Below are positions 26,478 through 36,400 of a stretch of 64,000 nt of DNA, in pieces (the first letter of the stretch is position 1; the number at the start of each line of letters is the position of its first letter). The stretch comes from Methylotenera sp. L2L1 (GTDB lineage: Bacteria; Pseudomonadota; Gammaproteobacteria; Burkholderiales; Methylophilaceae), in assembly GCF_000744605.1 (NCBI RefSeq), contig NZ_JQMG01000001.1, forward strand, positions 2,356,001-2,420,000, written 5' to 3'. Below the pieces are notes generated by a model. That model searched no databases, had not been told where the DNA came from, and saw only the letters and a list, made by a program, of their open reading frames with translations. The translations under genes and the position numbers were made by a program.

Positions 26478-27572
26478 TCAGTTCTTTGGCACAAAGAACA
26501 TGACCGTTTCGTATATGCATTCTGTGTAATGACGCATATAAACCTCATAATCATCGCGTATAGAAAAAATTAATTTCGGAATTTTCCAGAAGTCACTTGG
26601 TTTGTGATAAACGCTTATAGCAAGTCTGGGATGATGAGTTGCTATTGTGTTGCGTGCACCTTCAAGTGCAGCAATTTCCTCACCTTCAATATCCATTTTT
26701 ATAAAAGTTGGCGTATCCACGTCAGTTAACACATCATCAAGCCTAACTACATTAATATTTACTGTGCCATCTCCTGAAATTCTAGATCCAGAACCTTGAA
26801 CCTCTATCTTCATCGTTGCCTTGTTACGAGATAAAGCCAAGTTATGAACATGAATATCGCTATAAGCGCTCAGATTATTGAGGCATTTCTGATAATTAGT
26901 GGGTTCAGGCTCAAAAACATGAATTGCTTTGTAATTTCGAGCTCGCTTAATAAACTCCAAACTTGTAAATCCATCGTAACCACCAACATCGATGAAAGTT
27001 TCATCATTAACATCAAGGTTAAGAAAGTCTTCGAAATATTGAGCATCCTCTTTGCAGACAAATCCTTCTAAATAAGCTAAATCATACTCTAGCCTAAAAT
27101 TTACAAGCTTATTGAATATGTCGCGAGAGTTTTGATCTTGCAATAAATCATAGATCCAACTGTACTGCTCTTCATTAGCAGAATATTCTTCTGAAAACCC
27201 TTCGTTAAATCGCATCTCGATCAAAGATAATCCAGAAAGCCTATAGAAAGAAAAATAATCAAGATTTCTTAATCCGGCTTCTGATAATCTCTTCCTTGCA
27301 GAAAGTGGCCGGCCACCAGCAGAGTTGAGAACAAGTGCATCCTTTGGAACATCAGCAAGCTTGAGGACAGGAAGGCCAAGATAGTCTTTATCATTGGTAT
27401 AATCATCAATAAATCCACTTACATTAACTTGTCCAGCAACACATTCAGCATAAACATTTCGACCAAGAATATATTTCGGTTGAGATCCGATAAAACAAAA
27501 CTCGGCGCAAAACTGCCTTGCCTCTTCTAAAGAACTAGCTCTATTAGGATTTTTAAGTAGATTGAAACTCAC
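26478..27572 (-). CDS. FkbM-family methyltransferase with N-terminal Rossmann-like domain
   Basis: About residues 190-364 are an FkbM-type O-methyltransferase: glycine motif ETFIDVGGYDGFTSLEFIKR, IHVFEPEPTNYQKCLNNL, IKMDIEGEEIAALEGARNTI and HPRLAISVYHKP. The N-terminal 130 residues hold a separate domain (KYILGRNVYAECV, then GFIDDYTNDKDYLGLPVL), which resembles the N-termini of the next two genes upstream. The longest frame starts with TTG at 27587. I prefer the GTG at 27572, which has GGAA 8-10 bases upstream. It probably methylates a sugar hydroxyl of the island glycan. Confidence 0.85.
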   Translation of the reverse strand: MSFNLLKNPNRASSLEEARQFCAEFCFIGSQPKYILGRNVYAECVAGQVNVSGFIDDYTNDKDYLGLPVLKLADVPKDALVLNSAGGRPLSARKRLSEAGLRNLDYFSFYRLSGLSLIEMRFNEGFSEEYSANEEQYSWIYDLLQDQNSRDIFNKLVNFRLEYDLAYLEGFVCKEDAQYFEDFLNLDVNDETFIDVGGYDGFTSLEFIKRARNYKAIHVFEPEPTNYQKCLNNLSAYSDIHVHNLALSRNKATMKIEVQGSGSRISGDGTVNINVVRLDDVLTDVDTPTFIKMDIEGEEIAALEGARNTIATHHPRLAISVYHKPSDFWKIPKLIFSIRDDYEVYMRHYTECIYETVMFFVPKN

Positions 27573-27621
27573 ACTGATATTTTCCAATAATTTGTAAAAA
27601 ACGCGAGATGATAAGTTTTTT

Positions 27622-28674
27622 TCATATTAATCGATGTAGGCCAGATGCGCTACAGCGGACACACAGTTGCTGCCTTAGCTTTATAAAAGTGTCGTTGTGT
27701 AAATCCTCTATAGAAAAGTCGGTCAATGACAAGTTTTCATAAAGTGAACATGTTTTTAACTTAAAAGCCCCATCAATGACAGGAAACATCCTCCGAGATA
27801 AACAAAATTTACCTGGCTTAACCTTATAACAAGTCTGGAAATCGAAAGCGTTAGCCTCAAAGTCACTCAAAAGACCGTCATAATACTCGGGATGATATGC
27901 ATCTAAAAAAATTCGATGATGGTTTCTAACACCTAACATTTCCATCTGTTCATTAGTCATTAACACATATGCTTTGGGATCTTGAAGCAGGTAACTTTCA
28001 AGCGTGGATAGAAAATCCTTCGCGATTTCATGTGGAATATTTGTATTGATAAAATTTATCTCCATCGCATAGTGATGCAGAACAAGCTCTTTTATCGCAA
28101 AATCTTTTACAGATGGGTATAACACATATTTGATATTCAGCCTGGACTCATACATCTTCACACATACATCGATTAGAGGGAGTATGCAGGGAGTTTTTAC
28201 CAAGATATCAACACCACCCAAAGTATTAATCTTACAAATGGCGTTTAGCACCTTAGCAAACTCTATCTGATTTACTTGATCAGTAACGTTGCGTAAATCA
28301 AACACAGCTCTATTTCGAATTAATTGGTGATAACTAAGATAATCCTTTTCAGGCAACAAATTAGCTTCTTTTGCTATGCTATTTAAAATGCCACCCGATG
28401 ATGGGGACGCAAATATGAATAATGGCTCAGGATGTTCAGAGGTGTTTTTTTCACAAACTCGGTTTTTAAAATCCTGAACACTTATCAATGTACAAACAAC
28501 ATTATTCGCAGTTAATAACTTATTGTATTCATCGGCAGTTACACCAGAACCAACAATAATGAGCGCTCTGTCAAGCGTTCTTCTTTTTAAGGCTATTACC
28601 CAATTGATATCAAATGGGTTAGATAACTCACATAATTCATAACCTAACGACATTACGGATACCATCAACGTCAT
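27622..28674 (-). CDS. Radical-SAM/SPASM-like protein lacking the CX3CX2C motif (putative pseudoenzyme partner)
   Basis: 350 residues, not a family I can name directly. The C-terminus reads like the SPASM region of the adjacent radical-SAM protein. It has a Cys, then MFPVIDGAFKL, a Cys, and finally CVRCSASGLHR, against AFPTVSWDGKVLHCC and CTTCMDNGVHR in the neighbour. Upstream segments also follow the neighbour's order, with an N-terminal nucleotide-binding-like domain and then a central alpha/beta region. No CX3CX2C is present anywhere. The start overlaps the radical-SAM gene by up to 38 bases (ATGs at 28674, 28665, 28653). It may be a non-catalytic subunit derived by duplication. Confidence 0.7.
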   Translation of the reverse strand: MTLMVSVMSLGYELCELSNPFDINWVIALKRRTLDRALIIVGSGVTADEYNKLLTANNVVCTLISVQDFKNRVCEKNTSEHPEPLFIFASPSSGGILNSIAKEANLLPEKDYLSYHQLIRNRAVFDLRNVTDQVNQIEFAKVLNAICKINTLGGVDILVKTPCILPLIDVCVKMYESRLNIKYVLYPSVKDFAIKELVLHHYAMEINFINTNIPHEIAKDFLSTLESYLLQDPKAYVLMTNEQMEMLGVRNHHRIFLDAYHPEYYDGLLSDFEANAFDFQTCYKVKPGKFCLSRRMFPVIDGAFKLKTCSLYENLSLTDFSIEDLHNDTFIKLRQQLCVRCSASGLHRLI

Positions 28675-29962
28675 CTATTCTTATGTTGACATCAAAAAAT
28701 CGATGAACCCCATTATCCATACATGTAGTGCAGAACGACGAGTTATTTCTAGTTTCAATAAATTCGGAAAGAGGATGCTCGAGATATGCCCATTGCTTAA
28801 CGGTGGGTTTTTGCATATTGCAACAATGTAACACCTTCCCATCCCAGCTAACAGTTGGGAAAGCATTGATAATATGGCAATTACTATCTTTTCTAGCCTT
28901 TGCGAACTCAAGCTGATCTTCTAACGAGAAAAGCAGATGTTCAGATGCATCCATCATCACCTGGGGAATAGGTGCCCCAGACACTGCATGCTTAAAAACC
29001 TGCCCTGGGAATAAATGAGCTACAATTTCTATGAGCGAGAATCCAAAATCATGCGCCAACTTCCTCATGTAATCCAAATCCTCATAGAGATTGTCTTTGT
29101 ACAAGTGATACATTATACGAACGTTGTAATCTAGATTATATTTTTGCTTGAACTCAGCTATTCGCTCCAAACCTTTCAAATAGTTATCCCAAGAACCACC
29201 AGTGCGCCCTCTTTCATACCGCTCACCAACCCCAGCGCAAGGTGCTACTATCTGATCAGGCTCTGCTAAAAGAAAATCGTCCAGATACTTTTGATAATCT
29301 AAATTTGTTGAAACTTCACTGGCTACGCCTTGCCTTCTGCATTCGCGAATAATCGCTGAGATGTCGGGATTAAGAAGCGGCTCTCCCCATGTATACAAAG
29401 CTAAAGAATTCATTAATGGAATTTCTTCCGTCATCTTTTCTAGTACTTTTTTGAAAGAGTCAATAGACATATGTCCGCGCCCCTTATTGGCGCCAGGTAA
29501 TCCCATATCACAAGTTTTACAATACAAATTGCATTTCCCAGCTACCTCAATAGTAGGAAAATGTCGGCATACGTCTAGTGGCGTAAACAGAGATTTATGT
29601 CTTATGAGTCCTTTTGTTTCCGCTAACTCAAGGTATCTTTTTTTCCACTCCCTGTCTTTCGTACATATGAATAATAAGTCAGTGTTCTGATTACAGTTTT
29701 TAAAATACTCATCTGGGCTTAATATAGGCAAACCATGTCTATTACCTGTAAATCGGCTATCAACAAATGCTTTAACATTAAGACCTAGTGCCCTCAATCG
29801 TTTTGAAAGCCCTATTCCTTCAAGATTAATAGAAAATATATATATATTTAAATTTTTTGCGAGGCTTAAGAACTCCGAATGATCGACTGGAGCCCCTCGC
29901 AACAAAGAGTCATCCCGAATATAGGAGTTACGAGGCTGAAAAGATATTATGTTCTCAGACAT
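28637..29962 (-). CDS. Radical SAM / SPASM-domain protein
   Basis: 441 residues. The radical-SAM cluster motif is C144, C148, C151 in VAGKCNLYCKTCDMG, followed by ALYTWGEPLLNPDISAIIRE, a GEP-type motif. The C-terminal region (about 355-425) has five cysteines, ending CTTCMDNGVHR, as in SPASM proteins that bind auxiliary Fe-S clusters. Residues about 30-130 are an added Rossmann-like domain (NVKAFVDSRFTGNRHGLPIL). It sits among sugar genes, so a sugar or glycan-linked substrate is likely, but the reaction is unknown. An (AT)6 tract lies in the first 45 codons. It overlaps both neighbours. Confidence 0.88.
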   Translation of the reverse strand: MSENIISFQPRNSYIRDDSLLRGAPVDHSEFLSLAKNLNIYIFSINLEGIGLSKRLRALGLNVKAFVDSRFTGNRHGLPILSPDEYFKNCNQNTDLLFICTKDREWKKRYLELAETKGLIRHKSLFTPLDVCRHFPTIEVAGKCNLYCKTCDMGLPGANKGRGHMSIDSFKKVLEKMTEEIPLMNSLALYTWGEPLLNPDISAIIRECRRQGVASEVSTNLDYQKYLDDFLLAEPDQIVAPCAGVGERYERGRTGGSWDNYLKGLERIAEFKQKYNLDYNVRIMYHLYKDNLYEDLDYMRKLAHDFGFSLIEIVAHLFPGQVFKHAVSGAPIPQVMMDASEHLLFSLEDQLEFAKARKDSNCHIINAFPTVSWDGKVLHCCNMQKPTVKQWAYLEHPLSEFIETRNNSSFCTTCMDNGVHRFFDVNIRIDDVDGIRNVVRL

Positions 29963-31056
29963 ATAAACGCTACCTCCTCTTTATTAAGATTAGGGCATAG
30001 ATGCTCAACTTCATTGCACCACTCAATGTAAGCTTCTGAGTTCATTTCAGAAAAACTCGTCTGCATCCCAAGTTCAGAAAAAAATCCTACAATAGTATCA
30101 ATTGCATCAGTTCGGCTTAATTTATCTGAAACACTTTCATGACCTAATGCTAAAGCTATAGACCTTAATCTTTCTATTGGATTTCGATCAAGACTTAGTG
30201 TTTTCGTTAGTACCATGGCAATCGTTTGTCCATGTCCAAAAGACGTAACACTAGCCACTGAATGCGCCACCTCATGAGTCAACCAACTAGGCTTAACCCC
30301 TCTCGAAAGAAGACCGGATGATACCATTGAGCCAAACCAAGCCAGTCTTGCATAATCATCCAAGCTTGGTGTAGGCATGCATTGAGCAAGTTTACGCCCA
30401 ATATCTAAAAAAGATAAAGTCAGTGAGTCTTGGATAAGATTTTCATCCCTTTGCACTAAATACTGATCAATAGCATGTGAAATTGCGTCAGTTAGTCCAG
30501 ACGCAAAATCATTCACACTCAACGATTCATAAAATAACGGGTCTTGAACACTAAACTGAGGATAGGAATACAAACTAAAATAGGATCGTTTGAAGTTGTC
30601 AACATCATCCTTAAGCACATATGCATTATTTGACTCTGCCCCTGAACCTGGTTTTGTAGATATTAATCCAAACTTTGTTGTTTTATTTAGTAACATAGGG
30701 GATATGTCTTTAAGTTCATACGCGTTAATCTTATTTCCGAAACATACCGCTAACGCTTTTGTGGTATCCATAACGCTTCCACCGCCTACTCCAATGATTA
30801 AATCAGTATCTTGATTTAATTTACCAAGTAAGCTATTAACGGCACTCTGAGTTGGTTCTTGATTATTTGTTTCATAAAAATCAACTCTCAAACACTTATT
30901 GATTCCAGCAAAGAAAGTACGCACGTTGGGATACCTACCAAGAGTACTGCTATGTATGACTGCCAACGTTGTCTGCTGTGGAATTTCATATACAACTTTC
31001 TCAAGAGCATCGCCTCCGTGAATTAACTTAGTGGGATTGAAATTATAGAATTGCAT
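29947..31056 (-). CDS. Iron-containing (group III) alcohol dehydrogenase family protein
   Basis: About 369 residues. NAD(P)-binding motif DLIIGVGGGSVMDTTKALAV. The metal-binding Asp and His residues lie in SGLTDAISHAIDQYL and in WLTHEVAHSVASVTSFGHGQ, so the site looks complete. The family reduces aldehydes or ketones or oxidises alcohols, including phosphonate and polyol intermediates. Here it probably makes a precursor or side-group of the island sugar. I choose the ATG at 31056 because AGGA precedes it; an earlier ATG at 31092 lacks a binding site. It overlaps the radical-SAM gene by 16 bases. Confidence 0.82.
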   Translation of the reverse strand: MQFYNFNPTKLIHGGDALEKVVYEIPQQTTLAVIHSSTLGRYPNVRTFFAGINKCLRVDFYETNNQEPTQSAVNSLLGKLNQDTDLIIGVGGGSVMDTTKALAVCFGNKINAYELKDISPMLLNKTTKFGLISTKPGSGAESNNAYVLKDDVDNFKRSYFSLYSYPQFSVQDPLFYESLSVNDFASGLTDAISHAIDQYLVQRDENLIQDSLTLSFLDIGRKLAQCMPTPSLDDYARLAWFGSMVSSGLLSRGVKPSWLTHEVAHSVASVTSFGHGQTIAMVLTKTLSLDRNPIERLRSIALALGHESVSDKLSRTDAIDTIVGFFSELGMQTSFSEMNSEAYIEWCNEVEHLCPNLNKEEVAFICLRT

Positions 31057-31107
31057 ATTGTGATCCTGAGAATATCCATGAACAAACATCAAATAGGGTA
31101 ACTAGGC

Positions 31108-32286
31108 TCATTTCACAGTAACCCAGCTTTTATCTTTTGATGACCGTGCAATTGCTTCTAGCATAAACAAGCCTTCGAGCGCTTCTTCAACACCAAAGAC
31201 ATAGGGGTTATTTGTACTTAAACACCCCTGCTTAAAAGAATGTAATGCTTCTGCGATATCACAATAAGTGTTTGCAAAAGCCTCAATAAATCCAGCTGGG
31301 TGACCTGCTTTAAAACGGTTATAGCGGAGTTGGTTACTGACCGTTACTTCTGGATGAGCACGGTCAATAACACTCTTTCTGCCATGCTGATCAGTGAAAT
31401 GTAGGTACTCAGGATTGTCCTGATACCACTCTAATGAACCATTCGATCCAAATAGTCTAACTTTCAAGCCATTTCGATTTCCTAGCGCAGTTTTGCAATA
31501 CCAAACATTGCACGCCAGGTTTCCCGAATACTTTGCTATACAAATTACACTATCTACGATTTGATTAAAATTACCAAAGGTGTTGCTAACTGCCACTAAT
31601 TCAAGGGGAGATTGATTAGTTAAAAATTTGACGATAGAGTGAACATGCACACCAAGATCGAGCGATACTGTAGGCACACGGCCATCATGAAGCCTCCATT
31701 CTTGTGGAGTAATAGGCGTGCCATCCAATGCTAGCTTAGTAAAACCGTCCTGTGGCATTTCTATATGAATTTGCTCTAGAGTGCCAAGCTTTTGCGCTTG
31801 AACCATCGCTTGGAACTCACGAAGCATTGGATAACCTGTGTAGTTATATGTCACATTCAAAAAACCACTTTTTTCTTCCAACAAGTGACGTACCTCTAAA
31901 GCTTCATCGGCAGTGGTAACCAAGGCCTTTTCACAAATAACAGGGAGCCCAGAGGAAAGACATGCTTGAATTTGCTGTTTATGTTGATTTGTTGGCGTCA
32001 GAATTACAACAGCATCCAAATGCTCTATTTCATTTTCAAATAAAGACTCCATACTTTTATAAGTGCGGGCACCAGATACGCCATATTGTTTAGCTGTCTC
32101 TTTATTGACATCTTCATTTCTACTAAAACAACCTGCAACCAACTCAAATCGCTGATCCATTTCACTAGCTATTCGATGCACCCGTCCAACAGCAGAGTTA
32201 AATGCTCCACCAACAAACCCCAAACGCAATTTTTCAACGCCAGCCGATGTATCTGTAACTTGTGAATGAGCTAAACCTGATTTCAA
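31108..32286 (-). CDS. Gfo/Idh/MocA-family NAD(P)-dependent oxidoreductase
   Basis: 392 residues with an N-terminal dinucleotide-binding domain (LRLGFVGGAFNSAVGRVHRI, then VVILTPTNQHKQQIQACLSS and VICEKALVTTADEALEVRHL, including the EKAL motif with its Lys). A C-terminal substrate domain follows (VPTVSLDLGVHVHSIVKFLT). The family oxidises or reduces sugars, nucleotide sugars and inositols. The frame opens with TTG, preceded by AGGA at a fitting distance. No ATG occurs before the conserved region, so TTG appears to be the real start. It lies between the ATP-grasp and Fe-ADH genes. Confidence 0.85.
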   Translation of the reverse strand: MKSGLAHSQVTDTSAGVEKLRLGFVGGAFNSAVGRVHRIASEMDQRFELVAGCFSRNEDVNKETAKQYGVSGARTYKSMESLFENEIEHLDAVVILTPTNQHKQQIQACLSSGLPVICEKALVTTADEALEVRHLLEEKSGFLNVTYNYTGYPMLREFQAMVQAQKLGTLEQIHIEMPQDGFTKLALDGTPITPQEWRLHDGRVPTVSLDLGVHVHSIVKFLTNQSPLELVAVSNTFGNFNQIVDSVICIAKYSGNLACNVWYCKTALGNRNGLKVRLFGSNGSLEWYQDNPEYLHFTDQHGRKSVIDRAHPEVTVSNQLRYNRFKAGHPAGFIEAFANTYCDIAEALHSFKQGCLSTNNPYVFGVEEALEGLFMLEAIARSSKDKSWVTVK

Positions 32287-32297
32287 AATGAAGTTTC

Positions 32298-33473
32298 CTA
32301 ATGAGTTTGAATTGAGACAAATTGATCTAAATTAACCGTAACCTCTTGCATCTGCTGCTGATGCAGATACTCAATAAAAAGAATTGCCAATTTGTCATAT
32401 GGTGCAGCTCGAAGAAGTTCGCCACTAGATTTCAATGGAACAATTTGCGTCTGTTTTGAGGGAATGTTGCATGAAAAACTAAAAATAGCCGTTTGCTCGA
32501 CAACAGATATTGTATGCCTGCCAATCACTTTATATTTAAGGCTTTGATCTTGATTAATGTCTGGCAGTTTTTGATTGATAAAGGGTTTAATGTATAAATC
32601 TATATAATCAATATCTGTAGAAAGCGTTATCATTTTTCCATATAAATCCCCTGGGCAACGCCTCATACACTCAATTATCCAGAATTGATTTTGGTTAACG
32701 ATGAATTGTGTATGCAACAAGCCATCGCTGAGCTTCAGTAAACTTACTAATTTCTGAATCGCGAGTGCAACAGCTTGCTTGACTGCCGTTTTCAGCAATG
32801 ATGGGTGATTTGAACAGTTAACTTGGTATGGATATACAGTGCAAAACTCGTCAGCAAAAAACTCTGTTATGATTTTTCCATCTTGAATAAATGCAGAGTG
32901 ACTGTGAAGCTCTCCTTCAACAAACTCTTCTACAACAAACTCTTCAGAGCGCGAACTTTTTAAAGCAAGTGCAATGGCCTCTGTGAGCTCATTAATACTG
33001 TTTACTTTAGTGACGCCACGACCACTAAAACTATCAACGGGTTTAACAAGCAAGGGGAAGTTTAACGCTAAGGATTTATTAATCTCATTCGCGTTTATTT
33101 GCAAAAACTTAGGTGTTGGCAATTGATATTGTTGTGTAAAAATTCTGAATAGTCTTTTGTTATATAACGTCAAAGCCACTTCATAAGCGTCAAAACCAGG
33201 GTAAGTAAGACGCTCCGCCGCCAAAGTAGAAGACATATAAGCGTAATCGTTGCATGACGGTACAATAAAATCGAACTTCTCTTGTGCGATTAAACTGATA
33301 AGTGCGTCTGGATTAGAGTAATCGATAAAATATGATGCGTCTGCGTATTGATGGCATGGATCAGTCCGATCATTACCGCAAACAGACACATGCATATTTT
33401 GGCTTTTTAACGCAAAAAATATGGGAGCTGCGCTAAAGCTACTGCCAACCAATAGCGCTCGTTTTGGCATCAT
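32298..33473 (-). CDS. ATP-grasp superfamily ligase
   Basis: 391 residues with the pre-ATP-grasp domain (RALLVGSSFSAAPIFFALKS, then FDFIVPSCNDYAYMSS) and an ATP-grasp fold (FPLLVKPVDSFSGRGVTKVN, EEFVVEEFVEGELHSHSAFI, and FWIIECMRRCPGDLYGKMI with the metal-binding Glu). Such enzymes join a carboxylate to an amine or thiol through an acyl phosphate. Here it may acylate the amino group that FdtB introduces, for example with an amino or hydroxy acid; that is inference. ATG 33473 overlaps the upstream stop (ATGA) and has a GGAG site. Confidence 0.85.
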   Translation of the reverse strand: MMPKRALLVGSSFSAAPIFFALKSQNMHVSVCGNDRTDPCHQYADASYFIDYSNPDALISLIAQEKFDFIVPSCNDYAYMSSTLAAERLTYPGFDAYEVALTLYNKRLFRIFTQQYQLPTPKFLQINANEINKSLALNFPLLVKPVDSFSGRGVTKVNSINELTEAIALALKSSRSEEFVVEEFVEGELHSHSAFIQDGKIITEFFADEFCTVYPYQVNCSNHPSLLKTAVKQAVALAIQKLVSLLKLSDGLLHTQFIVNQNQFWIIECMRRCPGDLYGKMITLSTDIDYIDLYIKPFINQKLPDINQDQSLKYKVIGRHTISVVEQTAIFSFSCNIPSKQTQIVPLKSSGELLRAAPYDKLAILFIEYLHQQQMQEVTVNLDQFVSIQTH

Positions 33474-36400
33474 GGGAACTGCTCCAGAAGATTAAAATGA
33501 GCATTATTTTGATGTTGCAACAGATTCAATTGATTTAATTCAACCCAGCCTTTATCTTGGCTAAGCATAGTCTCCCATAACTGTATAAAAGATTGTTTAA
33601 ATTCTTTACTTCCAACAGAATACTCTTCCTGCAGCCTTGCAAAAGCAAGCATTTCTTCATTGCCCTTAAAAAGTCTGTGGACAATTCCGCTCACCATATG
33701 AATAGCATGCTCAGTTTGCTTAATATCTATTTTCCCTAACTCATAGCTACCTAAAGCTATCGCTATCCAAGCAATGTAACCACACCTAAAACTGATGGAG
33801 GAAAAGTTACCAGTATTTTGGTGAGGGTTAACCCTAAACAATCCCAGATGCTCTTTAATGATTGCGATATTAGACGACAAGGATGTGTGTAAACACAGTC
33901 CAATATCACCTAAGCCATTGTATGGAATACCATTGAGTGTGGCAGGTTTAAGCTCCCAAGCAGCACTAGCAGAATATACCGTATTGCTAAACTCACCCAG
34001 CCAGTTCACACAATCTGGCACTATCGATGGAAATATTTGATTAGCACTCAAAACATCCACTTTTTCTAATCCATCCGATATAAAACTAGGAATTCTAGGG
34101 CTTGATATTGGCACTCCTAATTCATTACCCACCCAACGATAACTCACAGATGCTCCTATACCGCTTTTAGAGTGTGCTGTTAGGTGCATTTGGTAAAAAG
34201 TTGGATAAATTAAATCGTCATCAAACAAGATATGCACATAAGGCGTAGACTGGTTCCAAAAATTCAATAAATTCACGACGTTAGCAGATGAGCCCTTTTT
34301 GGGTCCCTCAATGATATCCAAATTTAGTTTTTTCAGTATCTCAGCAAATTTGGTGCTTTTTATAGCAGTTGTAACCTCATTATTAGGGCTGTCATCTGAA
34401 ACTATCACTTTAATATTGGTATAGGTTTGTGTAGATAAGCAAGAAAGCAATTCAAAAAGATATTGAGTTTTGTAAGCTGGAATGAGTGTGGTCAAAACAG
34501 GATTGGCAGCAACCACATGACTTGGCGATAATTGCCCAACTTGCTGCACCTTCTCAATTTGTTCAACAAACTCTGCTGCCAACATTTGGGCAGTCTCTCC
34601 TCGCAAACCATACTGCTGACCAAGCTCTAAAGCATCCGCAGCAGTTGAAGTAGCACCAGCTTGCATCAGCGCGTCGATATAGGTGACCCAGTATTGCTCA
34701 ATCTCTGGTTTACAGAGCACCGCCTTTTCAAATAATGGCAAAGCTTCATCAATACCATGTAGATTAAATACTAGGATACCCTGCTTGTAATTTGCCTCTG
34801 GATTGTCGGGGTTAATCTTTAGCACTTCTTGATATAGAAGCGCGGCTTGCTCAAGCTGACCGCCTGCTTCATGTTGCAGAGCCATTTCCATCACTTCGTC
34901 CATAGCATCATGCAGCGCCTGCTGTTGCGGAGTGTGATGTTCCCACTTGTTAAAATAAAGCTGACATTTCTGGCCCCAATGTGGCGAGCCAAATGCACCT
35001 TTACTTTGATGGGTGAGTTTTATCGGCCACGTGCCTAAATGCAAGCCAGCTTCTCTAGCACTTCTGCAAAAATCTATGTCATAAAGATGGAAGTCAAACT
35101 GATGGTCAAATCTAACATGTGCGCTTTCTAACGCAGATTTTGTAGTAGCAATAAACACGCCATCTAACAATTCACAGGCAGCTGGTGCTTCGCCATAAAA
35201 AGAACTTTTGCCAAAAGCATGCAAGCCATGCGATACGGTTCCACTTAAGTACTCAGGCTCATCCCAATTAAGCGCGGTATCGACAAAAAGCCAAGCGGGC
35301 TGGTTAGGTAATCTACGTTTGTTGCCGGCAACGCCGATAATATCAAAACACTCAAGCCCGGCAATCAGCGTGTCGACAAAGTTAGCTTCATCTATCCATA
35401 CGTCATCATGCACAAATACTAAAATAGCATTGTCATCAGCTTGTTCGATCGCCTGATTAAACACATCAGAAAGCCCTAAGGTATTATTAAAAGCAACGCT
35501 TGCAGACACCCCTCTACTTTGTTTTAAATGGCGGTGCAATGAAAGACCAAGTGCCGATTTACGCCAGAAATCTTGTTCCGAATACCGTGTAGCACTAACA
35601 ATTTGTACATGACGGTTTGTACTACTGTTCACTGAATGTTCATCAGCATTTTTTGTTAAGGCTGAGAACTCTGCTTTATTACCGCTTGCTACCTTATCTG
35701 TTTCAGCCGCAGGGTAATGCTCATGCCACATTTCCCACAATGCAGTTTCCATGTTTTTTGCAAATCGTTCAGCATCAAACAATGGTGAAGCTAGCGCCTG
35801 TGCTCGTAGTCCCGCCCTTAAATTAGCAAGCTGATTTAAGTCACTGCATAGTGAAAGCGCCTTATCTAGATACTCATCTTTAGTTTTTGCCACCCAATCA
35901 GCAAGGCCTGCAGCACTAAGCATGCTCGCGCCTTGCCTTGCAATTAAACTATCACCGGCAAGTGTCAATGTAGGAACACCCATCCATAGGGCTTCACAGG
36001 TTGTCGTACCCCCAGGATAAGGAAAAGTGTCTAATATGACATCTACTTCATGATGAGCTACAAAATAAGCCTCGCGTGATACCGAACCTAAAAGCGTCAG
36101 CCGATCTGCACTAACCCCTAATTTAGCAAATCGTGCAACCATGTCTGCCGTCACATCAGCATCACCAAAAGACTTACACTGCCAACGTAATTTAGCATTA
36201 GGCAATGCAAGCATCACCGCTGCCCATAATGCCAACACATCATCCCCTGCTTTTGCCAAAGTTTGAAAACTTGCAAAAGTGATATAGTCATTGGTGAGGG
36301 CTGGCAACGCAGACACATCAACCGCCACATGCGGTGCCGTAAAACACAACCGAGTATCGGATAAATATTTAATTTTTTCTACAAAGTGAGCGTAATGCGC

